Of a stretch of 64,000 nucleotides of DNA, positions 1 through 11,139 are shown in pieces. The stretch spans positions 1 to 64,000 of the forward strand of contig JANFAH010000069.1 in assembly GCA_024663395.1 (NCBI GenBank), written 5' to 3'. Position 1 is the stretch's first letter. Every line of letters begins with the position of its first letter. A program made the translations under genes and the position numbers. The notes below the pieces were generated by a model. That model was not told where the DNA came from and did no database searches. It saw only the letters and a program-made list of their open reading frames with translations. The stretch is from Pisolithus tinctorius (taxonomy: Eukaryota; Basidiomycota; Agaricomycetes; Boletales; Pisolithaceae).

Positions 1-163
1 TAACCTAACTAACCTAACCTAACCTAACCCTAACCTAACCCTAACCTAACCCTAACCTAACCCTAACCCTAACCCTAACCCTAACCTAACCTAACCCTAA
101 CCTAACCCTAACCCTAACCCTAACCTAACCCTAACCTAACCTAACCTAATCCTAACCTAATCC
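1..163. repeat. Telomeric repeat tract (left chromosome end)
   Basis: The window begins with uninterrupted CCCTAA and CCTAA units, the C-strand of TTAGGG/TTAGG, reading inward from the chromosome end. Six-base and five-base units are mixed, and the last units degenerate (TAATCC) before unique sequence starts. The position at base 1 and the orientation fit a left telomere rather than an interstitial tract. Confidence 0.95.
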
Positions 164-171
164 TTAGCCAT

Positions 172-713
172 TTGACATGTCACATGGCAGGTGAGCCATA
201 CAAGGTACTTTTACAATTTTTCACCCACTTTGCATTACTGAACGCCTCAACACAGTATGTAGGAGGAACGTCGAATACCGTGCCACTTTCCGAAACACTG
301 GATTGCATCCGCGAAGCGCTAGATTTGATCAAACAGAGAGCACACCTGGTGGTAAACCCAGGCACACAATTTAATGAAGTCCTCACAGCAACATACCTAG
401 AAGGCCAGAAGATGTCGGTACGTACATCCACTGTGGACTAATCCTCCTCTGAACTTTGTCATGTAGTATCATAGTGACGACGAGAAGCGTCTGGGCCCCA
501 TTATCGCCAGCCTGTCATTAGGTTCCCCTGCGACGATGCATTTCCGACGCTGCGCAATGTCAGCCAATCGGAAGGAGATTGCTCTGTCGTTGATAATTCG
601 CCATGTAGGTGTGGACATCCCTTCCTTAAAAGATTATTCTAATCGATGATGCACTGGCATAGGGAGACGTCCTCATCATGGAAGGGCATGATGTTCAAAG
701 TGATTATGACTAA
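172..713 (+). pseudogene. AlkB-like 2OG-Fe(II) dioxygenase fragment
   Basis: A first exon (172 to about 419) is followed by a GTACGT...TAG intron. The next exon reads YHSDDEKRLGP and then IIASLSLGSPATMHFR, which is the iron-binding HxD motif and core strand of the AlkB family. A second intron (GTAGGT...ATAG, about 605-661) leads to GDVLIMEGHDVQSDYD, where family members continue with the second iron-binding histidine. Here the frame meets TAA at 711-713 and no later exon restores the expected C-terminal strand. The N-terminus directly abuts the telomere. AlkB enzymes oxidatively demethylate nucleic acids. This copy looks truncated at both ends and probably inactive. The family call is fairly secure; the pseudogene call is an inference. 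Confidence 0.7.
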
Positions 714-1298
714 GTATGGGGCATAGCATGGGTTTCTCTTTCTCCTTTGCATTGATGGTACAGGCATACAGTCGTTCCGACCAGCTTCCATATTACTGCG
801 ACAGCTCGTTTGATCAGTCCGCATTGATTAAAACTGTCAGTTTGTTATTTCCACCTGCTTTCGAATACCATTTGCATGTATTTGATTTTCCGAAGTGGGG
901 TAAGCACAGTAGTTCCACTCCCATCCACAAAGGGCAAGCCAGCACCCTCATGGACTGAACAAATATTTAGACCTGGACTTAGAAGTTTCTTGTAATTTAT
1001 TAATGTGCCAAGTTGCTTCACCATCACCATGTTCTTTGGTGTTCACTACTAGCAGCGGTCTTTCTTACGGGTATGAGCATAGATTGCAAATTATTTAGGC
1101 TGTTTGCTGCCTCACTTCTGTTTAATATCATGGCAGGAGTTCATCCGCACAGAAACACCAATGCAGAATTTCAGATGCAGATACAGTGCCGTTTCCTCTA
1201 GGCAGCATCCGGCTGTATTTACCAGATATGGGTTTCTTCTCCCAGGGACAGAGCAAGGACCCATTCTGTCACGAGATATCATTGGATCTTTTGGTCAG
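714..1298. other. Unassigned stretch next to the AlkB fragment
   Basis: Short open frames exist on both strands, but none shows a recognisable domain or a convincing exon chain continuing the AlkB fragment. I see no repeats here. Confidence 0.4.
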
Positions 1299-1730
1299 TC
1301 ACTGAGAGTGGCCTGTGTACTGCACTTTGAAGGTACATTGGTGGAAGGGGACGAATTCGAGAGAAGAACACAACCACAAATGAAGTATATAATTGTCACA
1401 GTGATTTTCTTCAGCAGACACTGTTTGAGGGCAATGCAGCATCCCATACCGTATGGTTGACACTAAGATGAATCCAAGATCTGCTTGAGGGTTATCAAAG
1501 AAAGTTGGCCCCCAACTCATGGAAGGTTCGTGTGTGGTTCTTGTGTGGTTTGTCGCCAGTTCGTCTTCAGTTTGTTTTACGATAGCCCAAAGTATTTGTG
1601 ACAGGGTGGTATACAATTGATCCAGATGTGATGAGGGTGATATCCCAACTAAAGTAAACATTTCCTCGAATGTTGGTGTATTGTGACCCCTAATGACCCT
1701 GATCGAATCAACGAACGTTTCGACAGGCAA
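1299..1730 (-). CDS. Unrecognised ORF (possible exon)
   Basis: This 143-codon minus-strand frame has a balanced, protein-like composition. It is hydrophobic and helical around LDQLYTTLSQILWAIVKQTE and contains several Trp and Phe residues. I do not recognise a family. It may be one exon of a longer gene reading in from about 2.0 kb, because another minus-strand frame lies at 1771-2013, but no clear splice link joins the two. It could also be a chance frame in decayed subtelomeric DNA. Confidence 0.3.
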   Translation of the reverse strand: MPVETFVDSIRVIRGHNTPTFEEMFTLVGISPSSHLDQLYTTLSQILWAIVKQTEDELATNHTRTTHEPSMSWGPTFFDNPQADLGFILVSTIRYGMLHCPQTVSAEENHCDNYILHLWLCSSLEFVPFHQCTFKVQYTGHSQ

Positions 1731-2469
1731 TTGCGAGGAATCAAGTCGTATGAAGTTGAGACATTTCCGCTTACTCTAACACGTTCTCAGATATGGCTTC
1801 TAAGGACAGTTCACTAGATGGTAGTCTCTGAAGAGATCTGGAGTCCCGTAGCAATCGCACACTGCAGATCGCACTTCGTAGTGCATCTGGAGCCATTCCG
1901 AGTGGTTGTCTGGTTTGGAACACGTTCAATGATGTCGAAGAATTACCTCTACCCCTACCATCCACCCAAGTGAGGCAGCAGCTGGTAACCACGTAACTTG
2001 GGTACAGCATCATGACCAGACCTTAGACCTTATAAGTGCAGTATGCCCTTGGCACCCTAGGTTGTCATGTCGTATTGCTTTGCATACCATCAACCGTAAC
2101 ATGGAGATGCAGACACCTAATGGGATAAAATGAATGCGAGGTGGACTTGCCTGACCATGATGCGCCTGCATCTACAAAATCGGACCCAAGCGATGGGGGG
2201 ATAGGCGTCAGCATCTTCCTAGTCAGATGCAACATAGTCATTCGATGGCACAAGTACAGTTGCATGACCACATCGAATTCACATGACGTGAAAGATTCCG
2301 AGGGAAGGAAAGATCCTTTGCAAGTTGTCAGCAAGACTTTGTATATGAGCAGGCTTGAGTGTGGAGTAGACCTGATAGAGAGGACTGCTGGGAATTCGCT
2401 GAAGTTCCTCTACCATTGGTGTCCACGTGAACGCATGCCAGAGGCGTGTCAAGAAGTGACAAGGCCGAT
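1731..2469. other. Unassigned subtelomeric stretch
   Basis: Scattered short frames on both strands are not supported by any motif. I see no tandem repeat before the minisatellite at 2470. Confidence 0.35.
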
Positions 2470-2545
2470 CTTGACGAATCGAGACGAACCTTAGACGAAC
2501 CAAGACGAACCAAGACGAACCTTAGACGAACCGAGACGAACCGGC
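2470..2545. repeat. GACGAAC minisatellite
   Basis: About seven head-to-tail copies of a 9-11-bp unit of the form AGACGAACC with CTT or CA spacers. The core GACGAAC is the same word that closes the hairpins of the two larger satellites at 7.8-14.5 kb and 20.6-29.4 kb. Confidence 0.85.
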
Positions 2546-3102
2546 AATATTTTCCCACGAGTACCCTTTCTTACTCGTTGTCCATTGCTCGTTTCCACCT
2601 ATATAAAGTTCACCACTTTCACTTACAAACCTCGGTCGCTGTCCGCACTCAGGTGGTGGTTGAGTCCCCTTCTACATAGCTTTTGTCACAACATAGTACT
2701 TGTTGGCCAAGGTCCCTCAACTTGCCAAAAGTGCCTAATCAAGATGCACATTATTTGGCAAGCTGATAATATGACCTGTCGATTGTAGAAATGCCAAACC
2801 CTCGGTTCATAGCATCATTGATATGAACCATATTTGAGTGTATGACATGTGCAAGATTAACTCTCACCAGGAGGTCAGCTTTGGACAAAGGCTCCCTTTC
2901 TCCACTGCCGTTGCAATGCGAAGGTTTTGCACCTAGCATCTACCTGAACTCTACTGTTTTCGACCGAAACTGCACAAACCTCCTGTACTCTAGTTGGGGA
3001 CTGACTTGGCTGTTTACCTACCTAGCGTGTACACCTTCCAACAAGGAACTGAGCATACGGATGGTTCGCATATAGGTGACGCTCTATACCCAGTGGCATC
3101 AG
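2546..3102. other. Unassigned stretch downstream of the DUF6589 remnant
   Basis: A minus-strand frame at 2751-2939 could be a displaced 3' piece of the neighbouring gene, but nothing in it matches what I know of DUF6589 proteins. No other feature is seen. Confidence 0.3.
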
Positions 3103-4973
3103 TCATGGTATTTCATAGGTACAGAGGCTCCCTCCAAGGGGGTGCCTTTTTTCTTCAAGTGCCCATGCCAGGCATATCAGAAATGCAAACACTTTTTTGT
3201 TTAGGCCTGCCATCCTATTGTGCTGTGCACGGTATTTGAGGAGTCCACGCAATCGTTCCACTGTCAGCTGATCTCCAACCCATACTATCACATGCTCCAG
3301 TCCAGTGCACTTCCTCTCATCCGTTGTATGTAGATTCAGTTGCTTGAACCACTCCATAATCAACTGATCATTCCCCTCATAGCTTGCCTCCTCGATATGA
3401 ACTTTCCCAAGTATGTGCTGCTCAGAGATGGATTGTGGGCCATGCAGGATTTTTTCAATGGGGGCAGGTGGTAAAAAGACATCATGATCTTTATGCTGAT
3501 AGGTTTGAAAATTGGATTCAGGAGATTTGACAAGATACTGAAGTACTTGATGAATGTCACGGGCACGTTGTCTGGCTGCATTCTTTGTCTCTAGCTGGAA
3601 TATGTCATGTACAGTAAGGGGATGTTTTCTTCCCTCTGTGCGATGTTCTTGTAAGGCTCAGTTGCACAATGGGCATTCCAATGTGGCATTGGGCTGGAAG
3701 TATACAGTTCTGGCTGTACCAGAGTCAAAGTGGCTCTGCTTGTCGAGTCGCTGTGAAAAGGTGCAGAAAGCTATGTTCATGTTGTCATGCGAGATGACAA
3801 AAGGCATCGAGCGCACTTGCTGACGCACTTTCTCTAGGGCATTGGCAGAAATGGTGGTGAATGCGCGGACTGACCATTTGCGTGACATCGTCAGTCCAAA
3901 CGCATGAAGAAGATCAAGTGACTTTGCCGATATCCCTTGCGCACAGAGGAAAGTGGTCAAGAATTTCTGCCAACAATTGTGGTGGTGCAATCGTGCATAC
4001 ATCAATTGGAAGATCATGGATAGGATGACCTGGGCAATGGCAATTCAGCCTATCAGTCTGTGATAGAGAAGTGAAGGACTCACAAGATCAGATAGTTTCT
4101 TCATATGTTTCCAATCTTGCTCCTTCGTTCAAGAGACCTTCTGCAGCAAAGCGCACTGAAGAAGTTTGTGGGGGTTGCAGAGGGAAACCCAGAGAGGAAT
4201 CTGTAGGGAACCTCAGTAGTCTGTCAAGCTACTGAGGGACTAGGTAAATTTTACTAGAGTGTGGGTGCGCTCTAACAGCTTATGTAAGCGACACGATCAC
4301 GTGCCCAAGTCGGAGTAAGGACAGGGGTCGTTTCACTCCAACACGCACAGCTTTGGCATGCTGCCAAGTGCAGGGCTACTTAGTTTTAACACTATGTCCT
4401 TGATGAGAAAGCGGGTGAGTCCACTATCAGAGACTTCATCCGACGGACACATAGCTAACTCCTGAATGCCTTGTAGCTCCTTCTCGACGACTTCTCCAAC
4501 ACATGAAAATGCAAACTCCTCCATCACTGCTGTGCTGCCTTGGCTCGTACATCTGTACTACAGCTCGCCTGTGGTGGACTTCTCCAGCATTCCAGGATGC
4601 CTGGTAGTTCTTTGCTCACCATTAGAGCAGTGCATTCGTACCTTATCTTCGCATTTACAATGCATTCCTGATCTCCCCAGCTCAGGAAATCCAAGAACAG
4701 TGGAAGGTTCAGCCCTACACTATCCATGCATGGTAGAACAGTGAGGACTTTCTCCGCAATGTTGCCTGCAAGCACTCCTTTCAGTTGCCGAGTATTTTCA
4801 ATTTGAATTGGGTGCGACGGCATTTGATTTTGAGTGTTGTCTGTGTCATTTTCACTATCATCATTGAACATAGTGCAGGAGGGTATGTGAGGTGCAGCAA
4901 ATGGGTCAACCTCATCATCGAAGTCGAACAGATTGTCGCCACCATCAATATCATAGTAGTCAGACATGTTCAA
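3103..4973 (-). pseudogene. DUF6589-type protein, disrupted
   Basis: Fragments in N-to-C order follow the layout of the large Agaricomycete DUF6589 family. An acidic N-terminus (MSDYYDIDGGDN, from 4967) leads to NLPLFLDFLSWGDQE. After a frame change comes VGEVVEKELQGIQ. Next are LLHAFGLTMSRKWSV and ISHDNMNIAFCTFSQRLD (3658-4017), then WVGDQLTVERLRGLLKYRAQ (3103-3363). An in-frame TGA at 3658-3660 interrupts otherwise continuous homology, since reading continues in the same frame on both sides. Other parts need frame changes or missing sequence around 4.52, 4.3 and 3.2 kb. Members are multi-copy proteins of unknown function with a transposon-like distribution. I regard this copy as decayed. 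A few breaks might be unrecognised introns, but the TGA is not easily explained that way. Confidence 0.75.
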
Positions 4974-5203
4974 GGATGTTGATCACACAATCAGTGCATA
5001 TATCAGTCCATCAGATGATGATCTTATCAGTAGTGAGGCTTAGTCATTCTAGCATGACACAACCCCAGCGCTGGAAACATCTGCTTCCCGTGTTCACCCG
5101 AATTTCCTATAACGGCTCGAGACTAGATTAGGATTCCATTTTCAGTGATGTATCTGAGGGTGGCTATTAATTAATGAGGGTGTATCATACATATGCTTGG
5201 GTA

Positions 5204-6011
5204 TCAGTGGGCAGTCAACCCTCTTGCACGATTCATGTTCAAAAAACCCACTGGAATCAGCTTCCACCTTACTCGCTGGCTCCACTCTTCCCAATCTCTC
5301 CCAAAAGTTGCGCGTAGTATGCAGTCCTCGCGAAGACACCTTTCTCCCATCATTAGACTGGAGAAGATGACCAAGGCACTCCACAACAGTGCCCACAGTT
5401 CATATCCAACAGGGCAATGGTACATCATGGACCCCTGCGTGCCATAGACCAGTGTAATTCCAGCAAGCAAGACCATGGCGCCCATGTATGAGGGGTGTCG
5501 CACGAGGGTGTATGGGCCAGATGTGATTAGTTTGTGATTTGGAAGAATTGCAAGCTCGAATGTGAATAGTCGTCCAAGTGTCTGGTAGCACATTATACTG
5601 AATGGACATCCCGATGCCAGCCAGGATGCATCCCAGAATTGCTAGAGGGGTGAACTCGAGTTTTTCGACACACGTACTGGCAAGGAATGTGCTTCCTGCC
5701 ATCCTTGCAGAAAGCCGCATGATGATCAGAACGATTTCAGCGACACCCGCGAACAAATAAGAAAACTATATTGCATGTGTCGACTGTGAAGAAAAACCTC
5801 AGCAGGGAAGGGGAGAACATACCTGCATTGTGAACTTCATGGTGCCAATCATGTTCTTCTCTACCACAGACACCCTACGCGTTTCTTGCTTGGTAGGCTG
5901 GGGGTTGGGTGGGGTGATGTTGATGAACTGAGCGCACGTTGCACCAAACACCCCCACAAGCCGGAGCAGTAGTGTAGTGGTGGTAGCAGACACCGTATCC
6001 ATGGCTTTCAA
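5204..6011 (-). pseudogene. Isoprenylcysteine carboxyl methyltransferase-like (Ste14/ICMT), frameshifted
   Basis: Exon 1 starts at 6011 or 6002 and ends with a GTATGT intron (about 5765-5822). Exon 2 carries hydrophobic membrane segments (VAEIVLIIMRLSARMAG, LAILGCILAGIGMSI). It is followed, after a one-base frame change near 5590, by the conserved C-terminal catalytic region CYQTLGRLFTFEL, GPYTLVRHPSYMGA, EDCILRATFGRDWEEW and WKLIP. RHPSY and the following E/R/W pattern are typical of ICMT enzymes, which methylate the C-terminal prenylcysteine of CaaX proteins in the ER membrane. Removing one base in CAGTATAATGTGC would join the two halves exactly at the expected position. The copy is therefore either a young pseudogene or carries a sequencing error. 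Length and domain order are otherwise normal for the family. Confidence 0.75.
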
Positions 6012-6087
6012 ACGAGCGTGTAAGAGCGAAAATTTTCAATGCTGAGACAAAGGAGTTTGTAGAATCTTGTTACCAATCAGCTTCTTT

Positions 6088-6101
6088 CTAACCCTAACCT
6101 G
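6088..6101. promoter_or_regulatory. Telobox-like interstitial CTAACCCTAACC
   Basis: A two-unit telomere-like word lies about 85 bp upstream of the methyltransferase-like start. Such teloboxes can bind Myb-type telomere proteins in fungi. Here it may equally be a relic of telomere repair. Confidence 0.4.
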
Positions 6102-6111
6102 ACCGTACCAT

Positions 6112-6600
6112 ACCAAAGCCCTATGGGCGCCCCTGGACGTACCACGTGATCCCTGACTCCCACGAATTGGGGAGGATTTTCACGGCCAGAAACGAGTTGC
6201 TCTCTGCAAAGTACGTTTATTCCTGAGAAATTTGCAGGTGGCTGTGCCTACAGCCACTGCAAATGCGCTGACTAAGCGGAAGGCGCGCGTGCGAGAAAGT
6301 GAGGGTCGGGAGACTTGGGGGCTGTGCACAACCCTTGCCTGTTCGTCCGTACTCAATCCAATGCTACTGAAAGCCACTCTATGTCGGCCATGTAATTATT
6401 CACGAAGTAAATGGGTATTCTGCGAAGAGACCCTGCCCAAATTTGCTAGATGAGTGGTGTTCGGGCGTGGGAAGCGGTCACGTGATTCGCACCTCGTGTG
6501 CGGCACTTGCGCTTCGGGCTCGGCTGCGTGCAGTGTGAACGCGCGCTCGCAAAAAATTGGCACGGGCCGCCCTCCCGCCTGGGAAAATTTGCTTATCTGG
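6112..6600. other. Unassigned intergenic stretch
   Basis: GC-rich, with only short frames and no motif. I see no supported gene. Confidence 0.35.
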
Positions 6601-6614
6601 CTGCAAATTTCCCG

Positions 6615-6633
6615 GTGCTAAGTCACTTAGCAC
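6615..6633. repeat. 19-bp perfect palindrome GTGCTAAGTcACTTAGCAC
   Basis: Nine-base arms around a single central base, located 137 bp before the larger 34-bp palindrome. No host gene is evident. Confidence 0.7.
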
Positions 6634-6769
6634 ACTTTACAATGGATTTTGCACTTTACTATGACGCTGCATCTGTAACATTAAACAAACAAAAATAAAA
6701 CAGCCGATTGCGCGAACTTTTGCAGTACTGCTCTTGTGCAACTTTTTATACTACCCCTGCAATAATAAC

Positions 6770-6803
6770 GTGCTTTCCGGACCCTGCAGGGTCCGGAAAG
6801 CAC
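6770..6803. repeat. 34-bp perfect palindrome
   Basis: The arm GTGCTTTCCGGACCC, the centre TGCA and the exact reverse complement of the arm make a 34-bp perfect palindrome. The flanks TAATAAC and GTTATTA extend the symmetry to about 49 bp with one unpaired base. It may be two abutting transposon ends, a foldback remnant or a strong hairpin. Confidence 0.9.
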
Positions 6804-6810
6804 AGTTATT

Positions 6811-7115
6811 AGGTGGAACACAGTGAGTCTTGATGCTTTACAGATCACAATGAGAATGATGATGTCCATGCAACCACCACCACCATGCAAATGACAATGC
6901 ACAGTGCATGGTATAATGGATGATGAAATCATGGAGGAACCAACTCAGTCCACCAAACCAAGATTACCCCTCCTCCAGTGCAATGTAAGAAAAGGATTAA
7001 ACCTCAGATGGAAGATGCTTGGCATCAGTCTGGCCACCAGATGAAGTGGAACACGGTGAGTCCCGATGCTTTACAAATGACAATGAGAATGATGATGGCC
7101 ATGCCACCACCACAC
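6811..7115. repeat. Direct repeat pair (~70 bp, ~235 bp apart)
   Basis: The stretch beginning GTGGAACACAGTGAGTC at about 6812 recurs as GTGGAACACGGTGAGTC at about 7047. Each copy is followed by GATGCTTTACA, CAATGAGAATGATGATG and a CCACCACC run. The two copies differ at scattered bases. Confidence 0.75.
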
Positions 7116-7780
7116 ACATGATGACAATGACAGCATGGAACATGTAATAATATTCTCAATATTTCATCCAGAAATAATTTTTGATGTTTTGCTCTATGAT
7201 TCTCATGTGGAAAGACTTTATATCTGATTTGATTTTTTGTTGAAAAATGAAAAGCAGAATGTTTCGCAGACGAGCTTTAGCACACAATTCATCATTGCAA
7301 TACAATATTTGGGCTAAGTAAATACTTCCTACCCCTTTGAACTTTCTGCTCACAAAAAAGCAGATTGTTAATTCCGAAACAAAGTTAGATATATTGGAGA
7401 ACTATTTCTGCTGAACATACATAATTATTTTATATGCAACAATTTAAGCCTTTCTGATACCATTGAGAGATGATACATAGTGAACATGTAGTCAGTACAA
7501 TCTCAACCTTGTTGTATATCATCACTACCCATTACCCACCAAATCCCATCAACCCCTGTGTGTCATGACACTCTTTAGAGTACTCAATAATCTCCCCAAT
7601 GTCAACCACCCTAGCCTCCCTCGTGTGTTGTATCATCGGCTGCAATTCAATTCTGTAAAGTTGGGACATCTCCCTCTCTTGCTATGTATTATTAAATACA
7701 TGTATATGATGCTGGCCTCCAGCAGTACTTCCAGCATCATTCCCCCCAATTTATTGTTGCCACTTTGTAATAATAATGCC
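7116..7780. other. AT-rich stretch without a recognisable gene
   Basis: Short frames only, none protein-like. The sequence is plainly more AT-rich than its surroundings. Confidence 0.4.
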
Positions 7781-7784
7781 CTCG

Positions 7785-8362
7785 GGGTATGTATATTATC
7801 TCGTGTGGTCTGGTAGAGATGAATCGTTGGCTCACAACAAGTGCAAAGGTGGCCCAGTCGGTGTGGACAAGGGCTTCAGTGCTGCACTGATGTTCGCGGG
7901 TGTTCGCCCATGTTTGTCAGTGTTCGTAATGTTGTATGGACCTAGAAACGTCTCTCTACAAGGTCAATGGAAATGGGGTCTAAGGGACGAACCCCCATTC
8001 TAAGTGGTCCAGCATCCAGCATCTTCGGAGAGAAGGTGGTCAGGAGGGTGCACTTGTATATCGTCCGATACAGTTCTTTTGTATTCTATGCAATGGAACG
8101 GACCTATTGGAGTCTGGGAGAGATGATTTGTGGACTCGAGACAAGTCGCAGGCTGGCCAAGTCAATGTGGACAGGGGCTTCAGTGCTGGACTGATGTTCA
8201 CAGGGTGTTCACCCGTGTTCGGCAGTGTTCGACATGTTGTATGGACCTGGAAACATCCCTATAAGGTCAATGGGAATGATGTAAGGGTGATGAAGGGTGA
8301 TGAACACCATTTAAAGTGGTCCAGATTACTTATCGGAGAGAGCGAGGGGGGTGGGTCCACAT
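7785..8362. repeat. ~300-bp satellite, two diverged units
   Basis: Two units carry the hallmarks of the 11.1-14.5 kb array: GTGTGGACA(A/G)GGGCTTCAG, runs of GTGTTCG, TTGTATGGACCT, ATAAGGTCAATGG, GATGAACACC or GGACGAAC, and GTGGTCCAGCAT. They lie upstream of the JmjC-like gene, so that gene sits between two blocks of the same satellite. Confidence 0.85.
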
Positions 8363-8599
8363 AGCCATAGCCTCTATCAGACTATTAGATCACTGGGCCA
8401 ATCACCCAATGTGAATACGAGTTGTCCTACCTACCTATCCATGACATTAGTAACATTTATGGCGTAGCTCATGGTATCATTATCGATGTGTAGCACACGT
8501 GTTCCATATTCGGCAGGTCACAAATCAAAGTTTGATCTGACCCTTCGATTGCACTATCGCTCACCTCCACCACGACAGACCGCTCGCATCCTACTCGAA

Positions 8600-11129
8600 A
8601 TGGCATCATCGCAGTTTCAGGCTTCCACGATCCAGCCAATCTACCCGGTGAAAATGTTTCCCGTCAGTTTCCGCTTGGTCAAAGGTTCCAGCGCGATTCC
8701 ACATGCTGGTGGCATGAGGGAACGTCAGGGTACTATTTACTTAGCTCCAAACGATATGTATATCTTTGGTAGAAGTGGTTGGGTTCGATGGGATCCCAAA
8801 GACGCTCTTCATCTTACTGTTGCAGGAGATGAATGCATGGTTGCACCTTGCCCCATCAATGGGATCCGGCTGCTGGCTAATGATACATCCTATCCCCACT
8901 ACCTCACATCCATGGAAGTGGAACTTCGCCGAATCGGATTCCAACACCCCCCAACGAATGCTGACATCCTGCGGCTCGTGGGGATGCAATTTTCTGATCC
9001 CAAATCCAAATCCCAGGTATGTGTGCGATCTACAAAACTCTGAGGATACATGCTGATGATGACAGGATTTGGAGAAGCAGGGCGAAGGTGTCATTGGCGG
9101 GGCTCGAAAGCCACCTGCAGAGGCTACAGTCCCTATGCAAGAAGCTGGTAGCCGATTGCGGAAGAGAAAGGCAAGAGATGTAGGTGGGACTGGATCGAGG
9201 AAATTGGACGATGAGGAAGTCAAGGGTGCCCCGATTGCATCCACGTCAGCAAGCAGAAAGGGTAAAGGAAAGGAGGTGTTGAAACCAGAGGGTCACTGCA
9301 CCACGAACGAGAAAAAAAGACAGAGGAGTAAGCACTCCGATTTCTTTCCTATTCTTCAAGGTCCTGATCGTATTTACAGCTGAAGATGCCGAACCCATCG
9401 CTGAGCGGGTTCCTTTCCTCGATCAAATCACCTGCCCGTCGGATACGAAGGTGATTGATTGGGAATCTTTGAATATAAGAACATATGCTCCATGGTTCAG
9501 TAAAGTGGTATGTAAATTTGACAGAAACTTCGAATCTAGGAGCTGATAAATGACGACCATAGGACTGTGATGCGGTCGAGTACATGTCCAAGGCCGCATC
9601 CGCCACTGAATACCAGTATGGACATGGACGGACGATGCTAGTGGAGCTGAAGTATGATGGGGACAAGGGCTCACTCGCACAGCTAATCGCCAACATCAGC
9701 GATTCACTGTCGAGGGGATGTGCAGTGTTGGTCAGGGGATGGAAGCCGAATAATCCACCCCTTGACTTCACTTGTGAAGACATTCGCTTCTTCCGCCCGA
9801 CGATATCACAGGAAGTCGTCGTTCAAGGTATGGATATCATCGTATCGCTAAAATTCATATCGCTAAAGGTAATTAGATGCATTAAAGCGTGCAGAGCAGC
9901 AGGAGGCAAAGGGGGGGCCAGACATGAGCAAAGTTTTTGAAGTGCTCAGCGGAGTAAAATTCATCGAGCTTGCAGACGATGAAAATACATGCATGAACCT
10001 CCTCGACTTTCCAAATACCCAGCCTGAGGTTCCCATATTCCTCAGGTATGTCATCGCTTGGAACTCGTATTAAGATTCTTTGGATGCTGAAGAATGCACC
10101 AGGCAACTATCCGACAATGTAAACGCAAAGACCATGACCATGAACGATGTTCATCTCCCCCATTCTGGTAAGAACGCGGGAAAATCATATTATGGCGTGC
10201 AGGCGGTCCTGGGGGATGTCGAACGACTTCGTGGATGGGATCTACTGACGCATGGGGGTTTTGTCACGTACCCTCACCATGATGCGGCGGGGCTATGCAC
10301 ATACATCACTGTACAGTCCGGCAGCAAGATATGGGGTTATTTCGACACCCCTGGAAGTCAGGATGCAAGCAGAGAGAATCTATTCAAGGCCTGGGACGAT
10401 ATTTTTGCTGACAACGTCAATCTTAAGTTCCGCAAGTATCCTCTCGGGACCGTTCATCTTCAACATGGAGATACTCTGTATGATTTTTATTCCCAATTCC
10501 CGAGTGCGCTCTTATGATTAATGACACCGGAACAGGATTCAGCCTCCCGGGGTTAACCACATGGTGTACACTCCACAGAATGGCCTCACATCCGGGGGTC
10601 ATTTCCTTTCATATTCTACCATGCATCTCACGGAGATCGCAATCAATTATGACTGCTCAAAGGTCCCTGAAGGCGAACGGACCGTGCGCGGGCTGGCAGG
10701 CACTAACGCAGTGCATCCAGCGATACATCGCATCATCGTATGGATGGTACTGGCCCTTCCAATGATGGCGAAGGACAGAACGAGTATGTCATATGTCACA
10801 TCTATAAAATACATGTTCCCAGCAAAGATTTCCCTCCACCAGGGACATTTTACCGCAGGCCATTGCTGGCCATGATTTCACTGATAGAGAGCAAGAAAGG
10901 AAAGTACAAGTCGGCAGAAGATGCAGATCATATGCCTGCCATGGATGAGAGGGATAACATGAGGAAAGAGATAGCCAATGAATCGGAAGCGGCGAAGAAA
11001 ATAATCTTGCATCTCAAGAAGGCCCTTCAGGTAACGGATGCCGAAAGGGAACTGGAGACGGGTTCATGGTGGGATCGTGGATCGGTATGCGAACTCTTCG
11101 ACATCTTCGAAAAATACAAATCTGCATAG
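8600..11129 (+). CDS. JmjC/cupin-like 2-oxoglutarate dioxygenase-type protein
   Basis: The gene is multi-exon with short introns. One runs 9017-9065; others start near 9328, 9510, 9826 and 10,049; and one at about 10,477-10,534 joins GDTL to IQPPGVNHMVYTPQNG. The N-terminal domain (MASSQFQ start at 8600; an upstream in-frame start exists at 8471) reads GWVRWDPKDALHLTVAGDE. A basic linker follows (KRKARD, KGKGKE). The catalytic-type core has LLTHGGFVTYPHHDAAGLCT, giving the HxD iron ligands, then SGSKIWGYF and the distal histidine in PPGVNHMVY. The C-terminus is a helical, charged tail of about 80 residues. JmjC-type enzymes oxidise protein or nucleic-acid substrates using Fe(II) and 2-oxoglutarate. 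The substrate here is unknown. All three metal ligands are present, so the gene may be active. Exon borders are hand-placed. Confidence 0.7.
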
Positions 11130-11139
11130 CGTAGTTAGG

